Shown: positions 11,351 to 22,172 of the stretch, piece after piece | How the letters are laid out: each line of letters opens with the position of its first letter | Numbering within the stretch: the stretch's first letter is position 1 | NCBI RefSeq assembly: GCF_030272615.1 | Contig: NC_081406.1 | Coordinates: 142,505,799 to 142,569,798 of the forward strand | DNA from: Cryptomeria japonica | Lineage: Eukaryota > Streptophyta > Pinopsida > Cupressales > Cupressaceae | Reading direction: 5' to 3' | Length of the DNA: 64,000 nt | The notes under the pieces: model-generated | Databases searched by the model: none | What the model was told of the DNA's origin: nothing | Seen by the model: the letters and a program-made list of their open reading frames with translations, nothing else | Position numbers and translations under genes: made by a program

Positions 11351-11578
11351 TCTGCTCATTAAAAACACATTCGAGAAGAATATTGCTGCAGGCTTCCTTG
11401 TTTGTCACGGTAATACACTTGTGGTTCAATTTCAAACCCTATTCCTCCTATTCAATATACAGACACAAATCCATCAGTCAATTTTCTTAGGAGAGAATAC
11501 ATGATAAAAATCAAAGAGGAAGTTGCAGACAAGAAATAAATTCACTTACTTCTATAGAAGTACAGACACAGTTGCAGT

Positions 11579-11736
11579 GGGGTATGGAGGGAGGGAGGGA
11601 GAGAAGAAGAGAAAGAGGGATGTGGTATGGAGGAAGGGAGAAGGGGAGAGAGAAAGAGAGAGAGGGAGGGATGGGGTATGGAGGAAGGGAGAAGGGGAGA
11701 GAGCAAGGGAGAGAGAGAGGGATGGGGCATGGAGGA

Positions 11737-11789
<53 letters not shown>

Positions 11790-11790
11790 C
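11579..11790. repeat. purine-rich minisatellite plus (GA)n, copy A
   Basis: About four units of roughly 50 bp, each starting near TATGGAGGAAGGGAGA, are followed by a pure GA run (about 11739-11789). One strand is almost all purine. Copy B (54419-54583) has the minisatellite but not the long GA run. Confidence 0.9.
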
Positions 11791-11971
11791 ATCTTGTATG
11801 CATTTGAGAGGGGGAGACAATACACTTACATGTGTATATATGTGTTCAATATATTATATATTATATGTATATACACATATTATATATACAATAGATCATA
11901 TTATATACATATTATATATTACATATATTATATGTATATACACATATTATATATAGAATATCATATTATAC

Positions 11972-12025
11972 AATAGCGTGTATGTGCTGTTTATAGGAAA
12001 ACGAGCGCGTACGCGCTTTTGACTG
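11972..12025. repeat. right-flank GCGCGTACGCGC motifs, copy A
   Basis: Two motif copies (AGCGTGTATGTGCT and AGCGCGTACGCGCT) are separated by the shared spacer TATAGGAAAA. The same motif and spacer make up the arrays at 45170-45310 and 54698-54770. Confidence 0.7.
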
Positions 12026-12029
12026 TTTA

Positions 12030-13376
12030 GGCTTGGAAATAGGCCTGGATGACAAAGCTACGGTTTGGAAGTTTGATTTCCCTCCATTTCTCTCATTTTT
12101 GACATGTTTTATTTTATCAACCTGGTTTATCGACTTTGTCATCATCAAGTTTACACTTCATCAAGTGGGTATTTCTAAAATTTCCACCATATTTTCACCC
12201 ATCTTCTGAGCTTTCTAACCATATAATTTTTTTTCAATTTGAACAACAATAACATATTATTATTGAATTTCTTTTACCAGTGTCTCCATAGTTCTCACAG
12301 ACATAGGTGCACCATTTTTTGAATAACTTTTGATATACTTATCCAAATTTTAAAAACTTTATATATTATTGTAGTGCACTTGATTATTTACAATTTTTTT
12401 TTTTAAAATTGTATTTTTGATTTGTTTAGTGCAACTTATGCTTTGCGCACAAACATGTACCTAATTTTCAGGATGTGCTCGATTGGAAAAATCATAAAAA
12501 AAAACATACTCAACAAAAATTACAAACAAATACACATATTCTAGTGCTCACTCTTAACTATCTTTTTGCCAAAGGATTTGTTAAAATACTAAATCTAACT
12601 ATGACTTTTTTGATGCGCACGTCAGACATTATGTTATGTTTTTAAGAAAAAATCAGGGTCAGTTTCTCGTGCATGAAGGATTTGACCCCCTTAATCTTAT
12701 CCAATTTTGAAAAAGTTTAGTAGTTTGGAAACTAGATTGAGAGTAATACAATATTTATTTTTTTATTATCTTTATATCTTGAGTGGATGACTTTCAAATT
12801 TTGCCTCCAAGTTCAGGTTCACCTGATTTCAGAAATAAAAAAGTGTCCACTTATACCCCCCTTTTTGACCACCATCTTTGTGCACTTAACCAGAATCATT
12901 ATTCTATCTAAATTATATGAGAATATAACAAAACAAAGCATCCCAAGAAAATATACACAACAAGAGTTTGATATACTTCGTTTTCCTACTATTGCATGGT
13001 CATTTTACCTCCTTTTGGTAAAAAAATTGATTGTTGCAGCATTGTTTTGTGTTTTTGAGTTGAGTTTTTCTATAATTTTGGGCCCCTTAAAAGCACTTTT
13101 AATTGCACACAATAATAATTTATACTCGCACATGATTTGAATTATCTAAATAAAAATAAAAATTATGAGAAATTATGCTTAATCATACAAAGGAACAAAT
13201 ATCTAATTAAAAATATGAATGAGACAAAAATAACATATAAAAAATGTCTGTAAAAAACACATCATTATGTATTCTTTGAAAGAAAACTAGTAGATTTTAG
13301 CAACATAATGAAGTGTGTATAACCACTATGTACATAGAAAATTAGTAAACTAGACTCGTTATTATAGATCCAATAT
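12030..13376. other. non-coding stretch shared with copy B
   Basis: AT-rich sequence nearly identical to 54790-56130. I see no convincing gene. Some short open frames exist but they are not conserved in frame between the two copies. Confidence 0.7.
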
Positions 13377-13388
13377 ATCAAAGGACAT

Positions 13389-13513
13389 ATGTGAGTCCAC
13401 CAACACAACAAAAGAACAAAGCCTACACACATAGCTGCCCAATGAGGATTTGAACCTTGGTGGCAGTTTTACCAAGCAAGTGTTTTAACCCTTGCATTAC
13501 ATGTGTGCCCCCA
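13389..13513 (-). mobile_element. short tRNA-type SINE, copy A
   Basis: A 125-bp insert is flanked on both sides by ATCAAAGGACAT (13377-13388 and 13514-13525), a 12-bp target-site duplication. On the minus strand it starts GGGGGCACACATG. It contains an A-box-like TAATGCAAGGG region and a clear RNA polymerase III B box, GGTTCAAATCC, then ends in a T-rich stretch (TTTGTTCTTTTGTTGTG). Plant tRNA-derived SINEs (Au-like) have this layout and T-rich ends. The same insert occurs in copy B, so it predates the duplication. Confidence 0.8.
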
Positions 13514-13563
13514 ATCAAAGGACATTTTTCTTAATACTCCATATATTTAATCTAATTAAAAAG

Positions 13564-14233
13564 TTATATAGGTACTGGTTCAATCATGGCTTTGGTGATA
13601 AGTTTTTTTGTCTCAATGTCTGAGACACTAATTCCATCTCTTTCTTTGTAGAGAAGTTGGATACCTTTTGATAATGCATATTTATGATATTTGCTGATTA
13701 TTGGAACATTATCAGGTTTCAAATATTCCCAATTTAGTTCCTTGAGTTTTTCATCAATTAAGGAATTGAGATACTCCAATGCATTCTCCTCTGTAGATCT
13801 AGGATTGTCTTTGAAATAACATGCTATGCCCGATGCTAGTTCTCCACGATCTGCCTCAGCCTTCAAAAATACCATTACACTTTTATAAAATTTCAAATTA
13901 AATGCCTTTAAACCAATTTAATTGATTATATGCATGGAAAAACATGATATCTTGAAAGTTGAATTAACTAAATTTATAACATACCTTGAAAGTCTTTGTG
14001 TCACCTCTTAATCTAAGGGTTAAGCATAGAAGATCATTGAACTTTGAAGGGTAATCAATTTCTTTTATAATAGCATCATTAATGGGCACATCCAATGATA
14101 GTAGTGGTTGTAAGGTCACAACACGATACCCAAAGCTTACTTTTCCATTCTCTAAATATTCCTCCAAAGATGGTATATACCCCGTATCAATCCAAGTTGC
14201 TTCCACCATGAAAGAATCTATGCAAATTTCCCA
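13564..14233 (-). pseudogene. terpene synthase copy A, exons 9 and 10
   Basis: Exon 9 is 14233-13985 (249 nt, after TATAG, before GTATGT). Exon 10 is 13860-13564 (297 nt, with stop). Both are in frame with intact splice borders and encode the C-terminal alpha domain of a TPS-d synthase: [29 protein letters not shown], then the NSE-type motif GDTKTFK|AE across the intron, ending IEPVPI. Exon 9 keeps the GGGG run that copy B has lost. Upstream exons 5-8 are gone, and intron 8 runs into a long microsatellite and then a 32-bp scrap of exon 4. The copy cannot make an enzyme. Between A and B exon 10 changes include F/L, N/D and E/Q. Confidence 0.9.
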
Positions 14234-14539
14234 CTATACACAAACAATATTCCAAGTTAATTTGTTAATACTTGAATTTATAAATAAATTACTATGAAAA
14301 TTCTACATAAAATAAGTCTCTGAATGAAATTAAATCAAATATTTATATAACTCTAAAAAAGGTAAAAATCAGATCATTTCATAATGTTAAGGAAAACCAA
14401 AATATATTTTGATAGGCCATGCATATGTACTAATTTATTTTTATTGTAAACCAGATTATGTTATATACAGGTAAAATTCTATAGTTAATATATGATACAT
14501 ATATAATACCATACTTTTTTACATGAAAATGTAAGATTA

Positions 14540-14770
14540 GGACCACACACACACAAACACACATATATATGTATTTAATATACATACATACATGCATACA
14601 TACATACATATCTACATACATATATGTGTGTGTGTGTGTGTGTATGTATGTATGCATGCATGTATGTATGTATGTATGTATGTATGTATTTATGTATACA
14701 TATACATGTATACATTTATATATGTATATATACACATATATATATGTGTGTGTGTGTATACACACATATG

Positions 14771-14804
<34 letters not shown>

Positions 14805-15180
14805 TGTATGTATATATATGTGTTTATACACACACACACACACACATATATATGTATGTAATATATACACGCACATACACACCCATATGTATGTATGTAA
14901 TATATGTGTTTATATATACCACACACACACAAACACACATATATATGTATGTAATATACATACATACATACATACATACATACATACATACATGCATACA
15001 TACATACATATATACATACATATATGTGTGTGTGTGTGTATGTATGTATGTATGCATGTATGTATGTATGTATGTATGTATGTATGTATGTATGTATGTA
15101 CGTATGTATGCATATACATGTATACATTTATATATGTATATATACATATATGTGTGTGTGTGTGTATACACACACATATG

Positions 15181-15214
<34 letters not shown>

Positions 15215-15425
15215 TATATAGGTGTTTATATATACACACACATATATGTATATATATGTATATGTATATATATATATATGTATATGTATATATACATATA
15301 TGTATATCTACATATATACGCATACACATACACATACACATACACATACATGTACACGTACAAATACATGTACACGTACATGCACAGACACATACACACA
15401 CGTACACATACACATACACATACTC

Positions 15426-15480
<55 letters not shown>

Positions 15481-15600
15481 TAGACATTCACATACACATA
15501 CACATATAGATAGACATACACATACAGATAGACATACACATACAAATACACATACACATACACATACACATACATACGCACACACCCACACACACACACA
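14540..15600. repeat. long (CATA)n/(TATG)n/(CA)n microsatellite, copy A intron 8
   Basis: About 1.06 kb of alternating blocks of CATA, TATG, TG and CA repeats. Blocks on one strand are reverse complements of neighbouring blocks, so large hairpins are possible. Predicted proteins rich in Y, V, C, I, H and T from this stretch are artefacts. Copy B has a shorter version (about 57296-58180). Confidence 0.95.
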
Positions 15601-15631
15601 CAAATTTAGAATGCTTCTTAATTCCTCATTT
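15600..15631 (-). pseudogene. 32-bp remnant of terpene synthase exon 4 (copy A)
   Basis: These 32 bases are identical to 59996-60027, inside exon 4 of the copy-B synthase (coding for EELRSILNL). They are fused directly to the end of the CA microsatellite, so about 1.8 kb that lies between them in copy B (58181-59995, with exons 5-8) is deleted here. Similarity to the gene stops after 15631. Confidence 0.85.
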
Positions 15632-18600
15632 ATTATTGTCAAACATGATGCCACATAACATGTCTTTTTTTCAAGGTGTCTTAAATGGTCCCAAAAAGAA
15701 GTAAGACCCACAGTTGTGCACTAAGTCTCGTTTATTATTGTGCTGATGTGGCATCACAGAATTGGTTATTTTTTCAAATTTATTGGAAGCTTTTTGAGAA
15801 AAAATATTGACATGAAACTTTTTGTACTCCACTAATAAACTAATTATGCCCCACTAATGGACTAATTATGTCTAGCTACTATCCCAAGTATAGGATCACA
15901 CAACACCATCAAGCCCTTGTATTGTATTGTGCCCCACTAATGAACTAATTATGTTCAATTACTAACTATAGGGATTTCAAATTTATTTATTTGACTATAA
16001 ACTTGTATTGTAGTAAATTGTATCCCTTAACAAATTCACACTTTATTTGGCACCTAGTTTATTGTGCTTTTTCATTGATCATTTTTTGCCTATTTGTGCC
16101 CAATTACACTTTAAATCTTAATTGTTAATAACACAATTTTAATGTGGGCAAATACTTAATTTAGGATTCAATCTAGTATCATAAACCACAAAACTCATGA
16201 CTCCATTTTCGAGGCCCTATTTTGGTGGGCCCTGGGCACCCAACAAAGGTGTCTTGCCAAAATTCCTTAAAATGTATAGTCAGTTGCAAGTGTGAGCCTT
16301 AACATTTTCAAATCTAGTCTCGATTTTGCTACTTGACCATTTTATGCTGGCTTTTTTTTTATTATAAAAAATGTCTTCTGATCCCTATATAAAGCACTAC
16401 TTCTATCATTCATAAGGGCTAACGGATTTTAAGACATTTTATGAAAATTCAAATGGTCAAGCAAGCACTTCAGGTGAGTTATAAGCATATTGAGAAACAA
16501 ACTACAACATTCAACATTCAAGAATGATTTAATATGTGTTTTTAATGTTTTCTTATCATATTATTACATGAACACTTTAAGGACTTGTCTAAAGAGCATT
16601 GCATAATCACCATTTCCATTCTTAAGGTAATAATCATTTCAATTTAACATTCCCATTATTGCTTAGGCTCTATCCTACTAGGGATAATCTCTCTTTTTCA
16701 TCAAGAATAACAACACAAGGTTTTACTTAGGCAAGCCCCTATACAACACAACCATTCTTTCCAATTTTGTGTGTGTGGGTTTAGATATGATAGTAGAGAG
16801 TATTACAAGTGCAGTAAGAAAATAATGACAAACATTCCCAAATTTCAAATAGGCAAAAATAATTGGACTAAGGCACCTAATACACATGTTTGATGTTTTT
16901 TGGATGAATTTTAGAGAGATAAACTTATAAGGGCTCTTGACTACAAATATGCTTCATTATGTTTGTACAAACACCCATTGATTGGGCTGCCCAACACATC
17001 AGTTTGACACTTGTAGCCTCAACTTGCAAATCTAGGTTCCTTTATGCATTCTCTTTCCAGATTTGGCCTACTGTGTTGCTTTTTTGTTATGTAATTTACT
17101 TTTATTGTTGAAAGTCGTCATTATTCTATCATTAAACCTAGATATTGAAAACACAATTTACAATTGCAATTGCATTACAACAAAGAAACATAAACCCAAG
17201 TGTTTATCTCTCCTATTAGGACCATAAATGAACCTATGTGTGTTCCAATGCTACATTATGGAGATTTGAGATCTTAGTTTGCATCCGTAGACCTTATAAG
17301 TGACCTGCATGATCTTTTATTGCCCAAAATATGAGAATTTGATCTCAATTTCTGAATTGCATTGTCCACTCCCTTTGGCTCTTTTATATAAGCAAGAATG
17401 TATCTTTGTAATCCCATGATTTAGTAACCTACCACAAACTCTAGTTTATTGACCAAAAATTGCACTCAAATGAGTTTTCGCCAAACTAAGACAACCATGG
17501 TTTATAAGCCTACCAAGAGCTCTAATTCGTTGGCCAACAATTACAAATAATTGGCTTTCACTTGACTATAGAGGTCCAATAATCATTTTGACACTTGGTA
17601 GAAAAAAAAATATGAAATGGGGTTTTGTTGTTTTTCCCTAAATAAGCTAACACACAAATCTGAACATTGAAATAAACTTCTTTTCTTGAGCCACTTTTAG
17701 TGAAAGGAAGTCAAATTACATTGAATATCTTTTTGCAAACCTGAAAATATTTGTGAAGAATAAAAAAAATTACATATGAATGGCTAAATCAACTCAAATG
17801 TGATTGACTCTATAGATTCTAAACATTTGTCTTTCTCCTCCAATACTATGCTTTTTCTGTAGTAGAAAAGATTGATACTGACGTGTTTAGAGACAAGGGA
17901 AATGTAGAGCTACAAATTAATTGCCAGCTTCATTTTAGGATGAAGAATGGAATGGCATTTATTGAAATTCTTATATCCCCAATTCAATTAAAAAAGAAGA
18001 AATTTTTTTAGGGTCACACAAAAAAATGATGAGAAAGCTTCTTAATGGTACTAGGTGAGAAGAATTAAATATAATTCTTAAAAGTGGATCCATATTCAAA
18101 AAGTTCAAATTACAATAGCTTAAACATGCCTCATTTAACTTGTGAATTCCAAATAATATTAAAATAGAATCTTCATTATACAATAGATGATATTATTTGT
18201 CAAATTATGATGCCCTAGAAGCTATACTACTTGGATTACTAAAATATGGTAGGTTTTGATTTTATATATTTCTTCTCAAACAAAGAGGAAGAAACTAGTA
18301 GGATATAAAGTAATATCAAAGGAGACACTTGATTGTTGCTTTAAAATGATTTGTCATCCATAGTTTAGAGGAGTGAGAGCTAAAGATAATCCAATTATGA
18401 CACGAAATATAAAATTTTCACTATCCTTGATTCGGTTTTTATTGTCGAATTTTTTAACTGCAAATATTATATTTAGTTCCCCAAAGTTAGACATGTGATT
18501 AAAAAGTCAGCACAGAGTACCATCCATTAAAGAAATCTTGATAGAAAAGTTCAATATATAATTAATGGTTATTGATTTCCATAACTCATTTTGAGATATG

Positions 18601-18659
18601 CAAAAGTAATGATTTGTATCTATTTTGCAAAAAATCTTATATTTCATACTAATTAAACC
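15632..18659. other. AT-rich spacer without recognisable gene
   Basis: I find no supported gene or RNA. A small inverted repeat (ATGATGCCACAT near 15653, ATGTGGCATCA near 15743) could be part of a miniature element. Phrases such as CTAATTATGTCTAGCTACTATCC loosely resemble the flank upstream of the copy-B synthase (about 62645). Confidence 0.6.
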
Positions 18660-21250
18660 TTTGATAGAAGACTAAGATTCACCTTCTCACTTGCCTTGAC
18701 AAGTCTTCTCCTAGTTTGTACTCCTTCATTCTTGTCTCCAATAATTTGATCCTATGAATGATTCTTTTGAACATACTTTGATAGAGTCTTGATTACCTTC
18801 TCTAATTCCTTTTTTCCAGTCTCCTTTTCTTCCTTCTCTTCATCATCTTCTTCTACAATGCAAGGAGCACCTTTTGTTCCACAATACTTAGACTCTTTTG
18901 TAGTTTGGTTCCAATTTTTATCTACTTTTACATTTGTTCTTTCAGCCATCTTCTTGAGTCTCTTGGGCTTGCTTCTTTTTAAGTAACCAAGGAAGACTCC
19001 TTCATCAGTTCTTGAGTCAAACTTTCCAAGGTCTTCTTTATCTCTTTTGATGTAACATTTTCTTTCAAATATTCTAAAATACTTGATAGTAGTAGTTATT
19101 CCATACCACAACTCATAAGGGGTCTTACAATTATTGAATCTCCCTTGCACTCTATTAAGAATATAAACAATAGTATGCACTTCCTCTTGAACTAGTACAT
19201 ATCAACCAAATTAGTTTTGATTAACAATTTCCTATCCATCCCTTGAAATATTCTATATTTTCTTTTTGCTACCCCATTTTGTTGAGGGGTCCTAGGAGAA
19301 AATAAATGTCTCCTACTACTGTGATCTTCACAAAAATTAAACTCATTTGATATAAATTCACCTCATCTATCATACTTTAAGCATTTTATGTTAGCATCTA
19401 TTTCATTCTCAACCATAGACTTGAAGGCTTTAAACTTATTTGGGGATTTTAATTTTTCTCTTTGAAAAGTAACCCATGTCATTTTAGAATAATAATCAAT
19501 AAGTAACATAAAGTAAATTATTTTACCATTTAGTACTCTTGTCCTGATAGGTCCGCATAGATCAATGTGTATCATCTGTAAATGCTTTGTATTAGAATAT
19601 TCCTTACGATTGAATCTTGTCTTTGTTTCCTTTCCCACTTGACATTCCTTGCATAATGTGTTTGTAGGCTTCATAATCTATGGCATCGTTTACATCTTGT
19701 GTAGAATTGATCTTTAGCATGTTGTCAAAATTGATATGTCCCGTCCTGCTATGCCACAATCAAAATTCATAGCTTTGACCCATTAGACAACTACTTCCTT
19801 TAGCTTCCTTTAGATGGTAAATTTTTTCATCAATTCCCATTCCTTCTACAATTAGTCTTTCACACTTTTTCATGAAATTTAAGTTGTATACTTTGATACA
19901 CATTTGGCTATCATCAAGAAGATTATTTTTTAGTCCCTTAACATAGAGAACATCCTCATTTTTGTTCTTTCCATCAATGATAATGGTTCCTTTGCCACAA
20001 ATATGAGAAGACTCTTCACCTCCAAGCTTAACTTATCCACCATTCCATTTTTTTAGATTGATGAATTTTCTTCTATCATTTGTCATGTGATTTGAACACC
20101 TACTCTCAATCGCCCAAGCATTTGTTTCTTCTTTTGCATGAAAAGCAGTCTACACAATTAAAGTTTTTTTACTATTTTCATCAGTAGTTGAGGTACCAAA
20201 TTGCTTACAATTTTCACCATTATCAACTTTCACATCCATAAATAATGTCTCCTCATTTGAGTCATCACATTCCTCATCTTTAGATGAGTGACTACTTTCT
20301 ATAATTTGAATAGAAGCTTCTTTTAGGCTTGTCTAGTTTATCTTCTCCTCTTTTAGTTCTATCATCTCCTCTTCTATTGTTATTTTCCTTTAAAGTATAT
20401 TTAGATGCATAATGAACAATTCTTCCACAATTAAAACATTTGAAGAGTAACTTAGGTATGTATTTTCTAGTGCCCTTCTTTAGTCTTCTCAGAAAGTTTG
20501 CTTCTATATCATCAAGGTCATCATTGCGATCAACATCATCTTCCACTTTCTTATTGAATTTGAATGAAACTTCCTTCTTGGGGTTATGTAATTCAAAATC
20601 TCGCATCTCAAAGGTAGTGAGAGAACCATAGAATTGATCCATTTTATATTAGTCCAAATCCTTGATTTCCTCAAAAGTAGATACTTTTGAACTATAGGAT
20701 TTGGGAAGCAATCTAAGTACACTTTTCACTACTTCATATCCATCCAAATTTCCACAAATACCTCTCATTCCATTTACTACTTCTATTACATGGTGTATAC
20801 TGTCAATGTTTTCCTCTTTTGTCATTCTTAGATTTTCAAATTTGAATTAGAAGTTCTACATCTTGATTTGTCTTATTTTTTCATCTCCTTCATATATTCT
20901 AGTGAGCTTCTCCCAGACATCTTTAGCAAGCTCATAGTTCATCATATTCCTAAGTTCTAAATCAACCAAACCACTTATGATTGCATTCTTTTATTTTACA
21001 TTGTTCTCATACAATCTAATCTTATCCAAAGTATCTAGAAGAGTAGAGAGAGAAATATAACTATCTACAATAGAGTTCTAAATTTCATATCCTATAGCAT
21101 TCAAATATGATTCCATCATTAGCTTTGAAAAGGTGTAGTTTGTAACATCAAACTTAGGTATCTTGCAAGATTCATCTTGTTTCATCCCAAACCTTCCTCA
21201 AGTGGTTAAGCTTCTTCTAGAGGAACTCAACTCTGATACCCATTTTTAAA
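18660..21250 (-). mobile_element. truncated Ty1/copia retrotransposon remnant (gag to integrase)
   Basis: Minus-strand order: a primer-binding site GGTATCAGAGT (about 21230-21241), then Gag with a damaged CCHC knuckle (CFNCGRIVHYASK, last Cys replaced by Tyr, about 20440), a pre-integrase region ECQVGKETKTRF and integrase core phrases IHIDLCGPIR and LIDYYSKMTWV (19363-19674). RTPQQNGVAKRK follows (about 19280), then the integrase C-terminus EGVFLGY (about 18970). The IN-RT linker GVQTRRRLVKAS (about 18690) is the last recognisable part. Reverse transcriptase and RNase H are absent. Multiple stops and frameshifts break it. An LTR should lie to the right (from 21242) but its outer end is not clear. 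Confidence 0.8.
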
Positions 21251-22167
21251 CCCATCCCAAGAGTAAGTAGGAGGGGGGGGGTGTGAATTAGTCTTGTTCA
21301 ATCACCTATACTTTATACCTCAAATCAACATCAACTTATCCTTAATCTTATCAATAACAATGAAATGTATAAAAATAAACACCAATCATAATAGAACACT
21401 AGATTTACATGGAAAATACAAAGAGGATAAACCACATTGAGAGTTAACTCACAATATATGAGCCTAATTATAGTAATTTTTTTTTACTTATTTCCAAGGA
21501 AGCTCACTGCTTTCAGAAGGACTTGAAGGTTGAGGTGCACAACCCTGAGGAAAGATACAAGATACTTGTAGGATGAGACTCAATGCCTCATGACAAGATA
21601 CAAAGAAATTGTTGGGAAGACTCACTATCTCTAAGCAAGGTACATGAATATATGAATCAAGATGAAATAAGCCTTTACAAACAATGACCCCCACAATGTC
21701 TAAGTATGCAGTTGTCCTTGAATCTTTGTCTCAAGTGACCAACTTAAAAACAATCACTACACATTGGCTAAATTTTGCATCACATACATTGCAATTAATA
21801 TGATCATGTAAGTGCATACACATATGCTGATCCACACACTCATGCCACCATTTAGAGTAATTTGATCTTATACATATATCATCCTTTTCATCGTAAAAAA
21901 TCAATTAGGTCAGCCAAAACAAGGTATATTTTAGAGTTTATCTCCAAATTATATAATAACATAGTTTGAACCTCAAACAATTATTAGTTATTAATATAAT
22001 TATAAGAATTAAAGTTAAGAAAATATGATATTGATAGTATCATCAAAAAAGAAGTATTTGGGCACTTACATGATGAATTGAACTAAAACTCTTATAAAGA
22101 AGGAAAGAAAAATAAAAGATAAAGTAGTTGACACAACTTACTAGTTTGTAGACATTCGGGCCATGTA
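21251..22167. other. probable LTR remnant and spacer
   Basis: The first part (GAGGGGGGGGTGTGAATTAG, then ACATGGAAAATACAAAG) resembles the 3' end of copia 5' LTRs read on the minus strand, adjoining the primer-binding site at 21241. I could not find its far end. The rest shows no gene. Confidence 0.4.
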
Positions 22168-22172
22168 GCTAG

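Larger units (their letters stand above)
3967..12030. mobile_element. decayed two-gene DNA-transposon-like unit, copy A
   Basis: This unit is homologous to 45309-54800 (copy B). It contains a plus-strand multi-exon accessory gene (4094-6719), about 2.2 copies of a ~359-bp satellite (7222-8010), a minus-strand transposase-like gene (8011-10557), a 500-N gap, a purine minisatellite and a short cluster of GCGCGTACGCGC motifs (11972-12025). The left flank with the matching motif array is missing because a gypsy-like element inserted there. I could not define terminal inverted repeats or target duplications, and homology to copy B continues to the right into the terpene synthase. The outer limits are therefore approximate, and 'DNA transposon' rests on the transposase-like gene and the repeated motifs at both flanks in copy B. 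Confidence 0.55.

Noticed and set aside
10766-11435. Open frames spanning the N run
   Set aside because: They exist only because N codons are read as X. The same applies at 52986-53753.
11511-11976. Frames encoding Ser/Leu/Pro or Gly/Arg/Glu repeats
   Set aside because: Products of the purine minisatellite; copy B differs in length and frame.
12787-13140. 117-codon plus-strand frame in the shared flank
   Set aside because: Copy B does not keep the frame intact, and the translation has no recognisable domain.
13425-13513. Functional tRNA gene on the minus strand
   Set aside because: It has a B box but no foldable acceptor or anticodon arms that I can draw; the flanking 12-bp duplications show it is a SINE.
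14430-15711. Long open frames of 90-340 codons rich in Tyr, Val, Cys, Ile, His and Thr
   Set aside because: They are six-frame translations of CATA/TATG/CA repeats and lie in the intron of the terpene synthase.
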